A stretch of DNA of 64,000 nucleotides from contig JAHCBB010000009.1 of NCBI GenBank assembly GCA_019634635.1, positions 62,001 through 126,000 on the forward strand. The letters run 5' to 3'. Position 1 is the first letter of the stretch. Each line of letters begins with the position of its first letter. The notes beneath the pieces were generated by a model, which saw only the letters and a list, made by a program, of their open reading frames with translations, did no database searches and had not been told where the DNA came from. A program made the position numbers and the translations under genes. The stretch is from Verrucomicrobiia bacterium. Lineage in GTDB: Bacteria > Verrucomicrobiota > Verrucomicrobiia > Limisphaerales > UBA9464. Below are positions 8,827 to 19,354 of this stretch, piece by piece.

Positions 8827-10797
8827 ATGAAAGAGGAAATGGATCAATTGGTGGCCGCCGGAAAGATTCATCCGAAGCATGTGGCGTCGCTCACGGCGTT
8901 GATGGAGGCGGGGTTCTGCCAGCACAAGAGCTGGGGGTTTGGGAAGGTGAAGACCCTCGACGGAATCGCCGGCCGCCTCCTGATTGATTTTCACGGAAAG
9001 CCGGGGCACGCGATGGACCTCACCTTTTCGGCGGAATCCCTGAGGCCGATCAGCAAGGACCACATTCTGGCCCAGAAACACTCCAACCTGAAGGGACTCC
9101 AACAAATGGCGGCGCTGCACCACCTGGAGGTGGTGAAGCTCGTCTTGGACAGCCATGGCGGCCGGGCCACCGCGGATCAGATCCAGGCCATGCTGGTGCC
9201 CGACGTGATCCAGAGTGACTGGAAGAAATGGTGGGAGGCGGCGCGTGCCGAGCTGAAGAAGGACGGCCATTTTCTCGTGCCGCTGAAGAAGACGGATCCC
9301 GTCGTGTATCAGGCCGAGGAACTGCCGATGGCGGCGCGGCTTCGGGCCGAGTTTCAGGCGGCGCGTGGCCTCAAGGCCCGGGTGGCCGTCGCGCATGAGG
9401 TGCTTCGGAGCCTTCCCGACATCTCCGATCCCGCACTGGTGGACGAAGTGATCGCGCAGCTCAACGCCGACATCCAGAGCCACCTCAACACCCGCCAGTC
9501 GGAGACCCTGGAGGGCATCTTCGTGCGCGACGACCTGCGGGTCGCCGCCCAGCGGTCCGCGCCGGAAGGGGAGACCGCCGCGCGCGATGTCTGGTCGCAG
9601 CGAATCCGCCTGCGGGAGATCTTTGACGAACTCCCGGCGGCAAAACACCGGCGCACACTCGAGTCGTTCCGAGACTCGGTGCCCGACTGGGCACCCCAGA
9701 TCGTGCTGCTGATCAACGACGTTCCGGCCAAGCTCGCCGGCGAGGCGGCCCGGATCCTTCTCCAGGAAAACAAGGGGCCCCTGCTCAAGGACACGCTGGC
9801 CCGCCTCATCAGCCAGCATGGCGCCAGCAGCGAGCTGCTCCTCTGGTTTGGCAAGGAGCGCAACGACTACTTTGCCGACCTGCTGACGCCGGAGGTGTTC
9901 CGCTCGATGCTGACGGCGATCGAACGCGACCAGTTTCTTGAAAAGAAGAACAACCGCCTGCGCGACCATGTGCTCGAGGACCAGCAACTGCTCCCGGACC
10001 TCATCGAATCCGCCGACATCGAGGTCATCCGTGACCTCACCCGCACCCTGCAGCTGAGCCCCAGCTTCGACGACATGGACAAGCGCTCCCTGCTGGCGCG
10101 GATTGTGAAGATGTACCCGGCCATCCAGGAGATGATCACCGGGGAGCATTCGCGCGAGGACCGAACGTTCCTCGTCAGCTGGGCCAGTCTCGAACGGCGC
10201 AAGGGGGAATATGAGGACCTGGTCCAAAAGGCGATCCCCGCGAATGTCCGGGACATCGCCCTGGCCCGAAGCTATGGCGACCTGCGGGAGAACGCGGAGT
10301 ACAAATTTGCCAAGGAACAGCAGAAGGTGCTCAACCGCCGGAAACACGAATTGGAGGCCCAGCTGAGCCGCGCACGAGGGACGGACTTTACCAACGCGCG
10401 CGGCGACGTCGCCTCCATCGGCACCTCGGTGACCGTGACCAATCTGGATTCCGGACAGCCCGAGGTTTTTCACCTCCTGGGCGCGTGGGATGGTGATCCC
10501 GACCGCGGCATCCTGAGCTACCTGTCCCCGCTGGCCCAGGCCCTCCTCGGCAAGGGGGCCGGCGCCGAAGTCGCCGCCGGCGAGGCGGGCAGCCGCCGCC
10601 GCTTTCGTATTGAAGCGATCGGCCTCGCCGACCCGGCCCTTTGGACACCGGCGTTGCGCCCGGAACCGGCCGCCCCGGAGCCGGAGCCGGCCGCACCCGC
10701 AGTGGCTGATGCTCCACCGACCGCGCCCCCGCCGGATTCTCCTCCGGTGATGGCGTCCGGACCCGTCGGCAATGCGGTGTCCACGCAGCCGGCCTGA
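8827..10797 (+). CDS. Long GreA-domain transcription factor (PVC type)
   Basis: 656 aa, about four times the length of ordinary GreA. The last third holds the GreA signature ARSYGDLRENAEYKFAKEQQ and the coiled coil that reaches into the RNA polymerase secondary channel, followed by the globular domain around GTSVTVTNLDSGQPEVF. The first ~430 residues are a mostly helical extension with no recognised motif. Chlamydiae and relatives are known to carry such elongated GreA proteins. The tail is a proline/alanine-rich linker of about 50 residues. The role is rescue of backtracked RNA polymerase; what the N-terminal part does is unknown. It lies upstream of clpP-clpX on the same strand. Confidence 0.8.
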   Translation: MKEEMDQLVAAGKIHPKHVASLTALMEAGFCQHKSWGFGKVKTLDGIAGRLLIDFHGKPGHAMDLTFSAESLRPISKDHILAQKHSNLKGLQQMAALHHLEVVKLVLDSHGGRATADQIQAMLVPDVIQSDWKKWWEAARAELKKDGHFLVPLKKTDPVVYQAEELPMAARLRAEFQAARGLKARVAVAHEVLRSLPDISDPALVDEVIAQLNADIQSHLNTRQSETLEGIFVRDDLRVAAQRSAPEGETAARDVWSQRIRLREIFDELPAAKHRRTLESFRDSVPDWAPQIVLLINDVPAKLAGEAARILLQENKGPLLKDTLARLISQHGASSELLLWFGKERNDYFADLLTPEVFRSMLTAIERDQFLEKKNNRLRDHVLEDQQLLPDLIESADIEVIRDLTRTLQLSPSFDDMDKRSLLARIVKMYPAIQEMITGEHSREDRTFLVSWASLERRKGEYEDLVQKAIPANVRDIALARSYGDLRENAEYKFAKEQQKVLNRRKHELEAQLSRARGTDFTNARGDVASIGTSVTVTNLDSGQPEVFHLLGAWDGDPDRGILSYLSPLAQALLGKGAGAEVAAGEAGSRRRFRIEAIGLADPALWTPALRPEPAAPEPEPAAPAVADAPPTAPPPDSPPVMASGPVGNAVSTQPA

Positions 10798-10876
10798 GCC
10801 GGAACCCGGCAACGACACGCTGGATTCCGGCCGGTTTCTTGACGCTCCACAGGGCCGCCCGTAGGCTGGACCCGCC

Positions 10877-11527
10877 TTGAAAAACGAGCCGATTCGCAAC
10901 TTCAGCATCCCCTACGTCATTGAACAGGAGGGCCGCTCCGAGCGCGGTTACGACCTGTACAGCCGCCTGCTGAAGGACCGCATCGTGTTCCTCGGAACTC
11001 CGGTGGACGACATGGTCGCCAACGTGATTGTCGCCCAGTTCCTCTTCCTGCAAATGTCGGATCCAAAAAAGGACATCCACTTTTACATCAATTCGCCGGG
11101 GGGATCCGTGACCGCGGGCCTGGCCATCTACGACACCCTGCAATGGCTGACCTGCGACGTGAACACCTACGTGGTGGGCATGGCGGCAAGCATGGGCGCC
11201 GTGCTGGCCTGCGCCGGAACCAAGGGCAAGCGGTTTGCCCTGCCCAACGCCGACATCATGATCCACCAGGTGCTCGGAGGCGCCGAGGGCCAGGCAAGCG
11301 ACGTGGAGATCCGGGTCCGGCACATGCTCCGTCTCAAGAAGCGTCTCAACGAGATTCTGAGCCACCACACGGGCCAGCCCTACGAAGCGGTGGAAAAAGC
11401 CTGTGACCGCGACAATTTCATGACCGCCGAGGAGGCCCGCGATTTCGGGCTGGTGGACGAGGTGGTCGTCTCACGCCGCGAGGTGCCCTCCCTGGTCGCC
11501 ACCGACACCCGCCCGCCCGGAACCTGA
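10877..11527 (+). CDS. clpP: ATP-dependent Clp protease proteolytic subunit
   Basis: 216 aa starting at a TTG. The catalytic triad is present: Ser105 in GMAASMGA, His130 in IMIHQ, and Asp179 in DRDNF, with spacing as in E. coli ClpP. The [19 protein letters not shown] oxyanion-hole segment is intact. It forms the double-heptamer chamber that degrades proteins fed by ClpX. The gene for its partner clpX starts 3 bp after the stop, so the two are certainly co-transcribed. Confidence 0.96.
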   Translation: MKNEPIRNFSIPYVIEQEGRSERGYDLYSRLLKDRIVFLGTPVDDMVANVIVAQFLFLQMSDPKKDIHFYINSPGGSVTAGLAIYDTLQWLTCDVNTYVVGMAASMGAVLACAGTKGKRFALPNADIMIHQVLGGAEGQASDVEIRVRHMLRLKKRLNEILSHHTGQPYEAVEKACDRDNFMTAEEARDFGLVDEVVVSRREVPSLVATDTRPPGT

Positions 11528-11530
11528 ACC

Positions 11531-12787
<1,257 letters not shown>

Positions 12788-12852
12788 ATCGCAACCGGAA
12801 AACTCCGCTTGCAAACCTCGGGGCCTTCCACAATCTCTCCTCCGCAGCGAGT

Positions 12853-12929
12853 GCGAGCGTAGCTCAGCCTGGTAGAGCGTCACCTTGCCAAGGTGAATGT
12901 CGAGGGTTCGAATCCCTTCGCTCGCTCCA
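12853..12929 (+). tRNA. tRNA-Gly (GCC)
   Basis: The cloverleaf folds cleanly. The acceptor stem is GCGAGCG with CGCTCGC, the anticodon stem TCACC/GGTGA encloses the loop TTGCCAA with anticodon GCC, the T arm is GAGGG-TTCGAAT-CCCTT, the discriminator base is T, and CCA is encoded at 12927-12929. The 3' half is overlapped on the opposite strand by the end of the helicase reading frame. Confidence 0.96.
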
Positions 12930-14883
12930 ATCTTTCCGACCCCGGAGGCTTGTCGGCTCCCGGGTTTTTTGTCGGGATCCCGGACTCTGGGTTTCGAACG
13001 CAGACGCCGCTGGCGTGGGCAAGCGCACGAAGGATCCGGTCCAGCACCTCATCAAGCCGCTCGGTGGCATCTGATGTCAGAAATCTGAGGATCCGATACC
13101 CGTTCTCTTGGAGCAGCGCGTCCTTTCGCCGGTCGCGACGGTAGGCCTCTGCGTCCGCAAGGTGCTGCGGGCCGTCCAACTCCAGCACCAGTCGGGCGGA
13201 CGGATCCAGGAAGTCCACCTCCATCTCCCCAGCGCCATCGAATGGCAGCGGCAAAACGGCGTTGAGCGTGAAGCGCCCGGACGTCGCTGCGAGAGTCTCC
13301 AGCCGCCGAAACAGAAAGGCCTCGACAGCGCTGCGGGCACGATCCGCACCCCGGGATTCCGGGGAGGGCGTCCCGGCCGATGCGACGAACAGACGCCCCA
13401 ACGAAGGATCCACGCCGTCCCGGACCAGTCTCCGAACGCTGGCGGCGTAGTCCCGTTTCCACTCCGGATCCACTGGAAGCGGCACGTCCGGGGGCCAACC
13501 TGGCAGCGCACTCGCCGGGAGCAGGACCACATACCCGACCGCCTCATAACCCCGGCAGCGCCGGTCAAACATCCGGCTGAGCATCGGCACGTCGAGGTCC
13601 GCATAGTCGTACACGCGCACAACCCGCTTGCCCTCCCGCAGCCGGTGCAGCCTTCCCACATACTGCGCCACCGTCCCGTGCCACGACACAGGCAGGGTGA
13701 GGAACAGCGTATCCAGGGACGGCTCGTCAAAGCCCTCTCCGACGTATCGGCCCGTGGCGAGGATCACCCGGCCACCGGCATCGGGCGCCTGCGCGAGTCC
13801 CGCCAGAATGGACTTGAGCGCCCGGCGGCCCAAGCCTCCGCGAAGCACCACCAGATTCGGAACGGCTCCGCGCAGCGAAGCCTCCAGGCGCTCCAGATGA
13901 TCCGTCCGCTCCGTGAGCACCAACGGCCGGCGTCCCTCATGAACGGCCTCCACAACCTCCCGGCAGATCCTGGCATTGCGTGGGTCATCCGAAGCCAGCG
14001 CCTCGCAGAGCTGACGAAACGCAACGCGAGGATCGGGGTCGGGAGCCTGATGCGGACGGAACCCGGTCGGGCGCACCATCACTTCATGGCGAAACGGGCG
14101 CGTGGCGGCCTGGCGCCTGGCGTCCACACGATGACGCACCGGGCCACACTGCATGAACAGGATGGGATGATGGCCGTCCTTGCGGGTGATCGTTGCGGAA
14201 AGTCCGGTCACGAACCGTGCCCGGACCCTGCGAATGACCTGCTCGAAGCTCGCGGCGGAGACGTGATGACATTCATCCACCACCACCTGTCCGTAGCCAC
14301 CGACCCCGTCGTCCACAATCCCGCCGCGAACGAGACTCTGGATCAATGCGACGTCCAGATGTCCCGTCAGACGTCTCCGCCCCCCGCCCAGCCGTCCGAT
14401 GGATTTCGACGGGATATCGAGGAATGCGGCCAGCCGTTCGATCCACTGCTCCAGCAACTGCTGCCGGTGCACCAGCACCAGGGTGTTCACCGCCCGGGCC
14501 GCGATGAGCCACGCGGCAACCACGGTCTTCCCAAACGCGGTCGTCGCAGAAAGGACGCCGGTGTCGTCGGCCATCAAGGCGTCCGCAGCCTGTTGTTGCT
14601 CCGGGCGCAGGGTTCCGTGGAAGCGGACGGACAGGGGCGTTCCGGCCTGTCGCTGATCCCGCAGATTGGCGGCGATGCCCAGCGAAGCCATCAATTGCCG
14701 GACCTCCTCCACGCAGCCGCGTGGCAGCCCGAGGTAGTCCTCCGTATCCTCGGCACAACTGATGATGCGCGGCAGCTTCCGCGTCGGCAGCCGCATCGCC
14801 TGTGCCCGGTGAAAGCCGGGCGATTCCGGCAAGGTAATCCCACGGATCGGCGCAGGGCTGCAGGGCCTCGTCAAGAAAGACAC
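12880..14883 (-). CDS. DEAD-family helicase with C-terminal PD-(D/E)XK nuclease, 3' part of a split TOTE-type gene
   Basis: 667 aa open frame, although the true N-terminus belongs to the upstream primase frame. It has Walker A SATTAFGKTVVAAW, DECHH motif II, GLSATITRKDGHHP motif III, and the motif VI region QYVGRLHRLR. The last ~130 residues contain LVLELDGPQHLADAEAYRRD, a DUF559/Vsr-like endonuclease core. Primase-helicase-nuclease proteins with this order belong to the TOTE class of predicted conflict systems. The final 16 codons run antisense into the tRNA-Gly gene, so its last residues are tRNA sequence read backwards; the true C-terminus was probably altered when the gene landed there. 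Confidence 0.7.
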   Translation of the reverse strand: MSFLTRPCSPAPIRGITLPESPGFHRAQAMRLPTRKLPRIISCAEDTEDYLGLPRGCVEEVRQLMASLGIAANLRDQRQAGTPLSVRFHGTLRPEQQQAADALMADDTGVLSATTAFGKTVVAAWLIAARAVNTLVLVHRQQLLEQWIERLAAFLDIPSKSIGRLGGGRRRLTGHLDVALIQSLVRGGIVDDGVGGYGQVVVDECHHVSAASFEQVIRRVRARFVTGLSATITRKDGHHPILFMQCGPVRHRVDARRQAATRPFRHEVMVRPTGFRPHQAPDPDPRVAFRQLCEALASDDPRNARICREVVEAVHEGRRPLVLTERTDHLERLEASLRGAVPNLVVLRGGLGRRALKSILAGLAQAPDAGGRVILATGRYVGEGFDEPSLDTLFLTLPVSWHGTVAQYVGRLHRLREGKRVVRVYDYADLDVPMLSRMFDRRCRGYEAVGYVVLLPASALPGWPPDVPLPVDPEWKRDYAASVRRLVRDGVDPSLGRLFVASAGTPSPESRGADRARSAVEAFLFRRLETLAATSGRFTLNAVLPLPFDGAGEMEVDFLDPSARLVLELDGPQHLADAEAYRRDRRKDALLQENGYRILRFLTSDATERLDEVLDRILRALAHASGVCVRNPESGIPTKNPGADKPPGSERLERAKGFEPSTFTLAR
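12940..12970 (+). terminator. Intrinsic terminator downstream of tRNA-Gly
   Basis: A GC-rich hairpin (CCCGGAG paired with CTCCCGGG, one bulged base) is followed directly by a T6 tract. It sits 10 bp after the tRNA CCA end and lies inside the 3' end of the antisense helicase frame. Confidence 0.55.
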
Positions 14884-15580
14884 TGTTCCCGCGATTCCGC
14901 GCCTCCCGCTGCAGCGGCAGCGCGATCAGGTTGCCAAGACCGCCCCTGGGCAGGGTGTCCTGGTTGGGAAACAGCCGGTCGTAGGATCGCAGGCCGAGTT
15001 CAGGACGGGATTCCATGGCCTCGGTCAGCACCCAAGAGGCGAGCCTCCGCGCCAGCGTCGCCGGAAGGGCCTGATCGAAAAAGATCCAGGCATGGCCACC
15101 ATTGCCGGAGCGTGAGCGCTCGCAGGCCACCGGAATGCCCAGGTCGCGCCCGGCGCCGGCGAAGGCACGGAGATCGTCCTTCCAGCCGTCGCCATCGAAG
15201 TCCGCCGCCACCCAATGGCAGGTGTCGTCCACCAGCAGCGGGTAGCACCCCATTACGAACGGTTTGCCGGAGGCATCCCGGCCGGACAGGTGCCACCGGA
15301 TGACCTCATCCGTCACCGCCAGAAAGAGGCGGTGCGGGCACTCGAGGCATTTGACCCGGGGCTTCTCGCAAATCCCCCGCACCCACTCGTTGGCGCAAGC
15401 CGGGGCATATCCGGAACGTCCGGTCCGGAGATTCTCAAACCGACGCGGGTAGACATCGTCGCGTCCCCGGAACAACGAGCGGAACAAAGCAATCTTCTCC
15501 GCCGCCGGCGAGTGGCCGTTCACGCCGCGTTCGGGCACGGGCACGGGCATGGAGCCGGTTGCCGTCGTCGTCGCACTCAT
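14273..15580 (-). pseudogene. TOTE-type archaeo-eukaryotic primase domain, 5' part of a split gene
   Basis: Starts at ATG 15580. The first ~245 residues are a recognisable AEP primase: a four-cysteine patch (CANEWVRGICEKPRVKCLEC), the catalytic VAADFDGD acidic motif, SRSGNGGHAWIFF with the conserved histidine, and SYDRLFPNQDTLPRGG. Sense coding stops making family sense at about 14840 (near DPWDYLAGI). From there the helicase continues in another frame (AQAMRLPTRKLPRIISCAED). The stretch normally found between these two landmarks is missing, so an out-of-frame internal deletion is more likely than a simple frameshift. The frame then runs as a shadow to 14273. Confidence 0.65.
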
Positions 15581-15634
15581 GGGACATCGGGAAGCGGTTT
15601 GGCGCAGGCCGAAGTGCGGCCCTCCACGGTCCGA

Positions 15635-17833
15635 TCACGGCTCCCGCCGGAACACGATCACGCTCAGCGGCGGGAGGGTGAACGCGGCGGAGTGCCGCTG
15701 GTTGTGGACCGCGTAATCCTCCGCAATCACCCCGCCGGCATTGCCCAGATTGCCACCTCCATAGGCGGCTGCATCGCTGTTGAGCACTTCCGACCATCGC
15801 CCGGGCAGCGGCAGGCCAACGCGATAGGCGTACAGCGGATTCGGGGTGAGGTTCAGGATCGCCAGGACATGGTTGCCGGTCTCGCGGTCGTGCCGGATGA
15901 AACTCATCACGCTGTTGGCATGGTCGCCGCAATCCACCCACCAAAAGCCGTCCGAATCGTAATCCCCCCGCCACAGCGCGGGCTCCGAGGTGTAGAACGC
16001 GTTGAGGTCCGCCACCCACTTCCGGACCCCCGCGTGGTAGGGGCCCGCCTCCAGCAGCCACCAGTCGAGTTCCGCATTGGCATTCCACTCCGCGGACTGC
16101 CCGAACTCGCCGCCCATGAAGAGCAGTTTCTTGCCGGGGAACATCCACTGGTGGCCCAACAGCGCCCGCAGATTGGCGAACGCCTGCCAGTCGTCCCCGG
16201 GCATCCGCTGCCGGAGGGATCCCTTGCCATGCACCACCTCGTCATGGGACAGCGGCAGCACGAAGTTCTCGTGACCGTGGTACAGCATGGCAAACGTGAG
16301 GTCGTTCTGGTGGTAGCGGCGATGGATGGGGTCGCGCTGAAAATAGCCGAGGGTGTCGTGCATCCACCCCATGTTCCACTTGAGCGTAAACCCCAGCCCG
16401 CCCAGCCAGGGAGGACGTGAAACCATCGGCCACGCGGTGGATTCCTCGGCGATGGTCACCACGCCCGGATGATTGACGCCCACGTGGTGGTTGAACCCCT
16501 TGAGAAACTCGACCGCTTCGAGGTTCTCCCGGCCACCATGCGCATTCGGGATCCATTCGCCCTCCTTGCGCGAATAGTCCAGGTAGAGCATCGAGGCGAC
16601 GGCGTCCACCCGCAGGCCGTCCACGTGGAACCGCTCGCACCAGAACAGGGCGTTCGCGATGAGAAAATTCCGCACCTCGTGCCGTCCGAAGTTGAAGATG
16701 AGGGTTCCCCAGTCCTGGTGCGCCCCCTGACGCGGGTCGGCATGTTCATACAGCGACGTGCCATCGAACTGCGCGAGGGCCCAGGTGTCCCTCGGGAAGT
16801 GCGCGGGCACCCAGTCCACAATCACACCGATCCCGGCCTCATGAAGGGCATTCACCAGGAACTGGAAGTCGTCGGGCGTTCCGAAACGGCTGGTCGGGGC
16901 GTGGAAGCCGGTGACCTGGTAGCCCCAGCTCGGGTAAAAGGCGTGCTCGGCGACCGGCAGGAACTCCACATGGGTGAAGCCCAGCCGGCGCACATACTCG
17001 ATCAGCGGCGCCGCCAGCTCGCGGTAGCCCAAGGCTTCCCAGCCGGATTTTCGGCGCCAGGAACCGAGGTGCATTTCGTAGATGCTCATCGGACGCCGCA
17101 GCGGGTTGGCCTCCGCCCTGCCGCGGATCCATTCGGCATCCGTCCAAACAAACCGCCGGTTGTTCCAAACAACCGACGCATGCTTGGGCGGCACCTCGTA
17201 CAGCGATGCAAACGGGTCGGTCACGACCTTCAGGTTGCCGTGGGCATCAAGCAGTTCGAACTGGTACAGCGCCCCCTCGCCGACCCCCGGAATGAAGAGC
17301 TCCCAGATGCCCGAGGATCCCAGGAGTCGCATCGGATGCCTCCGCCCGTCCCAGGCGTTGAAGTCCCCGACCACCGAAACCCTGCGGGCATTCGGCGCCC
17401 ACACCGCGAAGGCAGTGCCCTGGACGCCGTCCGGATCGCGCAGGTGAGCGCCAAGGACATCAAACAGGCGCTGGTGGTTGCCCTGATTGAACAGGTATTG
17501 GTCCGTCTCACCGACGCTGGGAAGGAAGGAGTAGGGGTCGCGCCCCTGGAACCGGCTCCCGGCGCCATCGGTCACGACGAGGTCGTACGCGTACACCGCG
17601 CGCGCCTTCCGGCTGACGCCCTCAAACACGCAGGTGTCTCCGAGTCGCTTCAGGGCGAACCGGGGGCCGGCACCGGCATGAACGGGAACCACCTCCACCC
17701 GGGCGGCTCCGGGGATCATCGCCCGCGCGACCAGCCCGGAGCCATCACCCAGCGGCTGCAACCCCAGCAACGAGTGGGGGGAAGGATGCAGCAGGTGGCT
17801 GAGCGACTCCAGTTCCGCCGGCGCCAGGATCAT
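15635..17833 (-). CDS. glgB: 1,4-alpha-glucan branching enzyme
   Basis: 732 aa, full length for bacterial GlgB. An N-terminal early-set domain is followed by a CBM48 module (TAFAVWAPNARRVSVVGDFN), the GH13 barrel and a C-terminal all-beta domain. Catalytic residues are visible: the Asp nucleophile in DGLRVDAVASMLYLDYSR (about residue 410), the Glu acid in TIAEEST (about 459) and Asp in LSHDEVVHGKGS (about 528). It makes alpha-1,6 branches in glycogen. No other glycogen gene is in the window. Confidence 0.96.
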   Translation of the reverse strand: MILAPAELESLSHLLHPSPHSLLGLQPLGDGSGLVARAMIPGAARVEVVPVHAGAGPRFALKRLGDTCVFEGVSRKARAVYAYDLVVTDGAGSRFQGRDPYSFLPSVGETDQYLFNQGNHQRLFDVLGAHLRDPDGVQGTAFAVWAPNARRVSVVGDFNAWDGRRHPMRLLGSSGIWELFIPGVGEGALYQFELLDAHGNLKVVTDPFASLYEVPPKHASVVWNNRRFVWTDAEWIRGRAEANPLRRPMSIYEMHLGSWRRKSGWEALGYRELAAPLIEYVRRLGFTHVEFLPVAEHAFYPSWGYQVTGFHAPTSRFGTPDDFQFLVNALHEAGIGVIVDWVPAHFPRDTWALAQFDGTSLYEHADPRQGAHQDWGTLIFNFGRHEVRNFLIANALFWCERFHVDGLRVDAVASMLYLDYSRKEGEWIPNAHGGRENLEAVEFLKGFNHHVGVNHPGVVTIAEESTAWPMVSRPPWLGGLGFTLKWNMGWMHDTLGYFQRDPIHRRYHQNDLTFAMLYHGHENFVLPLSHDEVVHGKGSLRQRMPGDDWQAFANLRALLGHQWMFPGKKLLFMGGEFGQSAEWNANAELDWWLLEAGPYHAGVRKWVADLNAFYTSEPALWRGDYDSDGFWWVDCGDHANSVMSFIRHDRETGNHVLAILNLTPNPLYAYRVGLPLPGRWSEVLNSDAAAYGGGNLGNAGGVIAEDYAVHNQRHSAAFTLPPLSVIVFRREP

Positions 17834-18133
17834 GGTCGGGAGGATGAAGCGAATGGGGGAACTTCAAAGCCTTCTTTGGACCCCGATTCCTCACGACCAC
17901 AGAGGTCCACCCACCGACCGGGCAGGGATGACAACGATTCGCATCCTTCCGGGAGTCGCCGCTGATGGGGCCGCGGCGGCGGGCATGTCTGCCTGGAAGG
18001 GATCCGCTGGTTGAAGTCTCCGATTCGAGGGCCCGCGCTCCTCGGCATCCCAATGGACTGCTGCAGACCGGATCCCTCATCGCCGGATTGGGCCGGGCTG
18101 CATCGGGCTCCGGAACTCCAGAGGGGCGAACGC
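17834..18133. other. Intergenic region upstream of glgB
   Basis: 300 bp between the glgB start and the end of the VOC gene. It should hold the glgB promoter, but I see no clear sigma-70 pair, hairpin or coding frame. Confidence 0.4.
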
Positions 18134-18658
18134 TCATTCCATCGGACCGATCAGTTCGACAAAGGTGCCGTCCGGGTCCTGGACGAGTACGAACTGGGTG
18201 GTACCACCGATGGATACGGGTGTGTCCCCGAGCAGCTTCACATTATGCTCACGGATCCGGGAGAGGAACGGCTTCAACGCCTTGACTTGGATGGTGATGT
18301 ATTGCGGGCCGGTGTCGTCCTGAATGTGCTGCTTCTTTGGCGGCACGGCCGGCTTGGCGAAGCTCATGAGCTTCCAGTCCGTGGCCGCCTTGCCGTCACC
18401 GAGCCTGAGCACCGTGATGTCCACCGGGACGCCACCGGTCAGCCCGGTGCGCCGGGCCATGTCCGCATTCACCGTGAAGGTGCCGGTCTTTTTCATGCCG
18501 ATGACCTTCGTGTAGAATTCAAGGGATTTGTCCAGGTCACTGACCACGACGCCGACAGAAATGGTCTCGCTGGCGAATTCGTCCGACTCGGCGGCCCCGT
18601 GGGTCCAGAGCAGCGCAGCAGGGACAAGGACGGTGCAGAGGCGCAATAGTGTGTTCAT
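18134..18658 (-). CDS. Exported VOC (glyoxalase-fold) family protein
   Basis: 174 aa. Residues 1-22 form a Sec signal peptide with the cleavage region near HGAAES. The rest is a two-module VOC domain: ISVGVVVSDLDKSLEFYTKVIGM opens the first beta-alpha-beta unit, and FVLVQDPDGTFVELIGPME closes the second with the usual metal-site glutamate. VOC proteins are metal-dependent lyases, isomerases, dioxygenases or resistance proteins; nothing here decides which. Export to the periplasm is unusual for glyoxalase I itself. Confidence 0.8.
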   Translation of the reverse strand: MNTLLRLCTVLVPAALLWTHGAAESDEFASETISVGVVVSDLDKSLEFYTKVIGMKKTGTFTVNADMARRTGLTGGVPVDITVLRLGDGKAATDWKLMSFAKPAVPPKKQHIQDDTGPQYITIQVKALKPFLSRIREHNVKLLGDTPVSIGGTTQFVLVQDPDGTFVELIGPME

Positions 18659-19081
18659 GTTCCGGCGGTCAGGTTGAACCGCCGCTGGCCGCACGGCGAC
18701 GGGAAATTTGGCCGGTGAGTGCCCCGGGGCGACGGCCGTCCACTCGGCCGCAATCTCGAAGAGGCGGCGGAGTTGATCGCCCTCCAATCAAGGCGATGGC
18801 GGGTTCCCGTCTTGACCGCGTGTCCAACAGCAGGCGCGATTCGTGTCGTGTCTCTCAAATGGATGGAGGGATTTCCATTGTGAATGTCGAGGACGACGCG
18901 GTGTTTTTGAGCAAAAGCGGCCAAGGATTACTTCAGACGTTTACGAGGCACTACCCTAGCAACCGGTTGCGGCGATACAGCCATGCAGCGGACCAACAGA
19001 GGGTCAGGCCCTCGGTCCCCAACAGTGACACACGGAAGCCGATGCCTTGACGGAAAGCTGGAAAGCTGGAAAGCTGGGACC
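18659..19081. other. Intergenic region ending in an octamer repeat
   Basis: About 420 bp with no credible gene. Its last part holds three perfect tandem copies of GGAAAGCT (19052-19075) directly ahead of the antitoxin start. It must contain the promoters for the toxin-antitoxin pair and possibly the VOC gene, but no clear -35/-10 pair was found. Confidence 0.4.
19052..19075 (+). repeat. Three tandem GGAAAGCT octamers
   Basis: GGAAAGCT repeats three times without a mismatch and is followed by a further G. It ends six bases before the GTG start of the antitoxin. It could carry the ribosome-binding site or an operator, or it may be a copy of a dispersed element; the window alone cannot tell. 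Confidence 0.75.
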
Positions 19082-19354
19082 GTGAAAACTACCTTGGATT
19101 TACCCGGCGACCTCGTCCGCGAGATGAAACTTCGCGCCGCCCGCCAGGGTCGCAAACTTCGGGACGTGGCCGCTGAGATTGTCCGCCGCGGCCTGGCCGA
19201 AGCCCCAAAGGGCGCGAAGCGGCACCGGGTGCAACTGCCGTTGATCCAATGCGGATGCCCACCGGCATCCATCCGGGAATTGACGCCGGACGAGGTGGCG
19301 GGCGTGCTCCTAAGGCAGGAGGCGGAATGGAGCCATGGTGCTGCCGGACGTTAA
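19082..19354 (+). CDS. Ribbon-helix-helix antitoxin (FitA/VapB-like)
   Basis: 90 aa from a GTG. The N-terminus KTTLDLPGDLVREMKLRAAR is a ribbon-helix-helix DNA-binding arm: a beta strand with alternating side chains, then two helices ending near RRGLAEA. The C-terminal half is the expected toxin-binding tail. The gene overlaps the PIN toxin gene by 20 bp, the classic antitoxin-then-toxin layout, and the pair would repress its own promoter. The frame extends further upstream, but the extra residues look non-coding. Confidence 0.8.
   Translation: MKTTLDLPGDLVREMKLRAARQGRKLRDVAAEIVRRGLAEAPKGAKRHRVQLPLIQCGCPPASIRELTPDEVAGVLLRQEAEWSHGAAGR

Noticed and set aside
8779-10908. Long minus-strand frame extending RsmB to 1142 aa
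   Set aside because: It is antisense to the GreA-domain gene, whose plus-strand reading has clear motifs. The minus reading has none, and the RsmB domains begin at 8778.
12880-12929. Protein end KGFEPSTFTLAR as a conserved motif
   Set aside because: It is the antisense translation of the tRNA-Gly gene, a well-known artefact, not protein homology.
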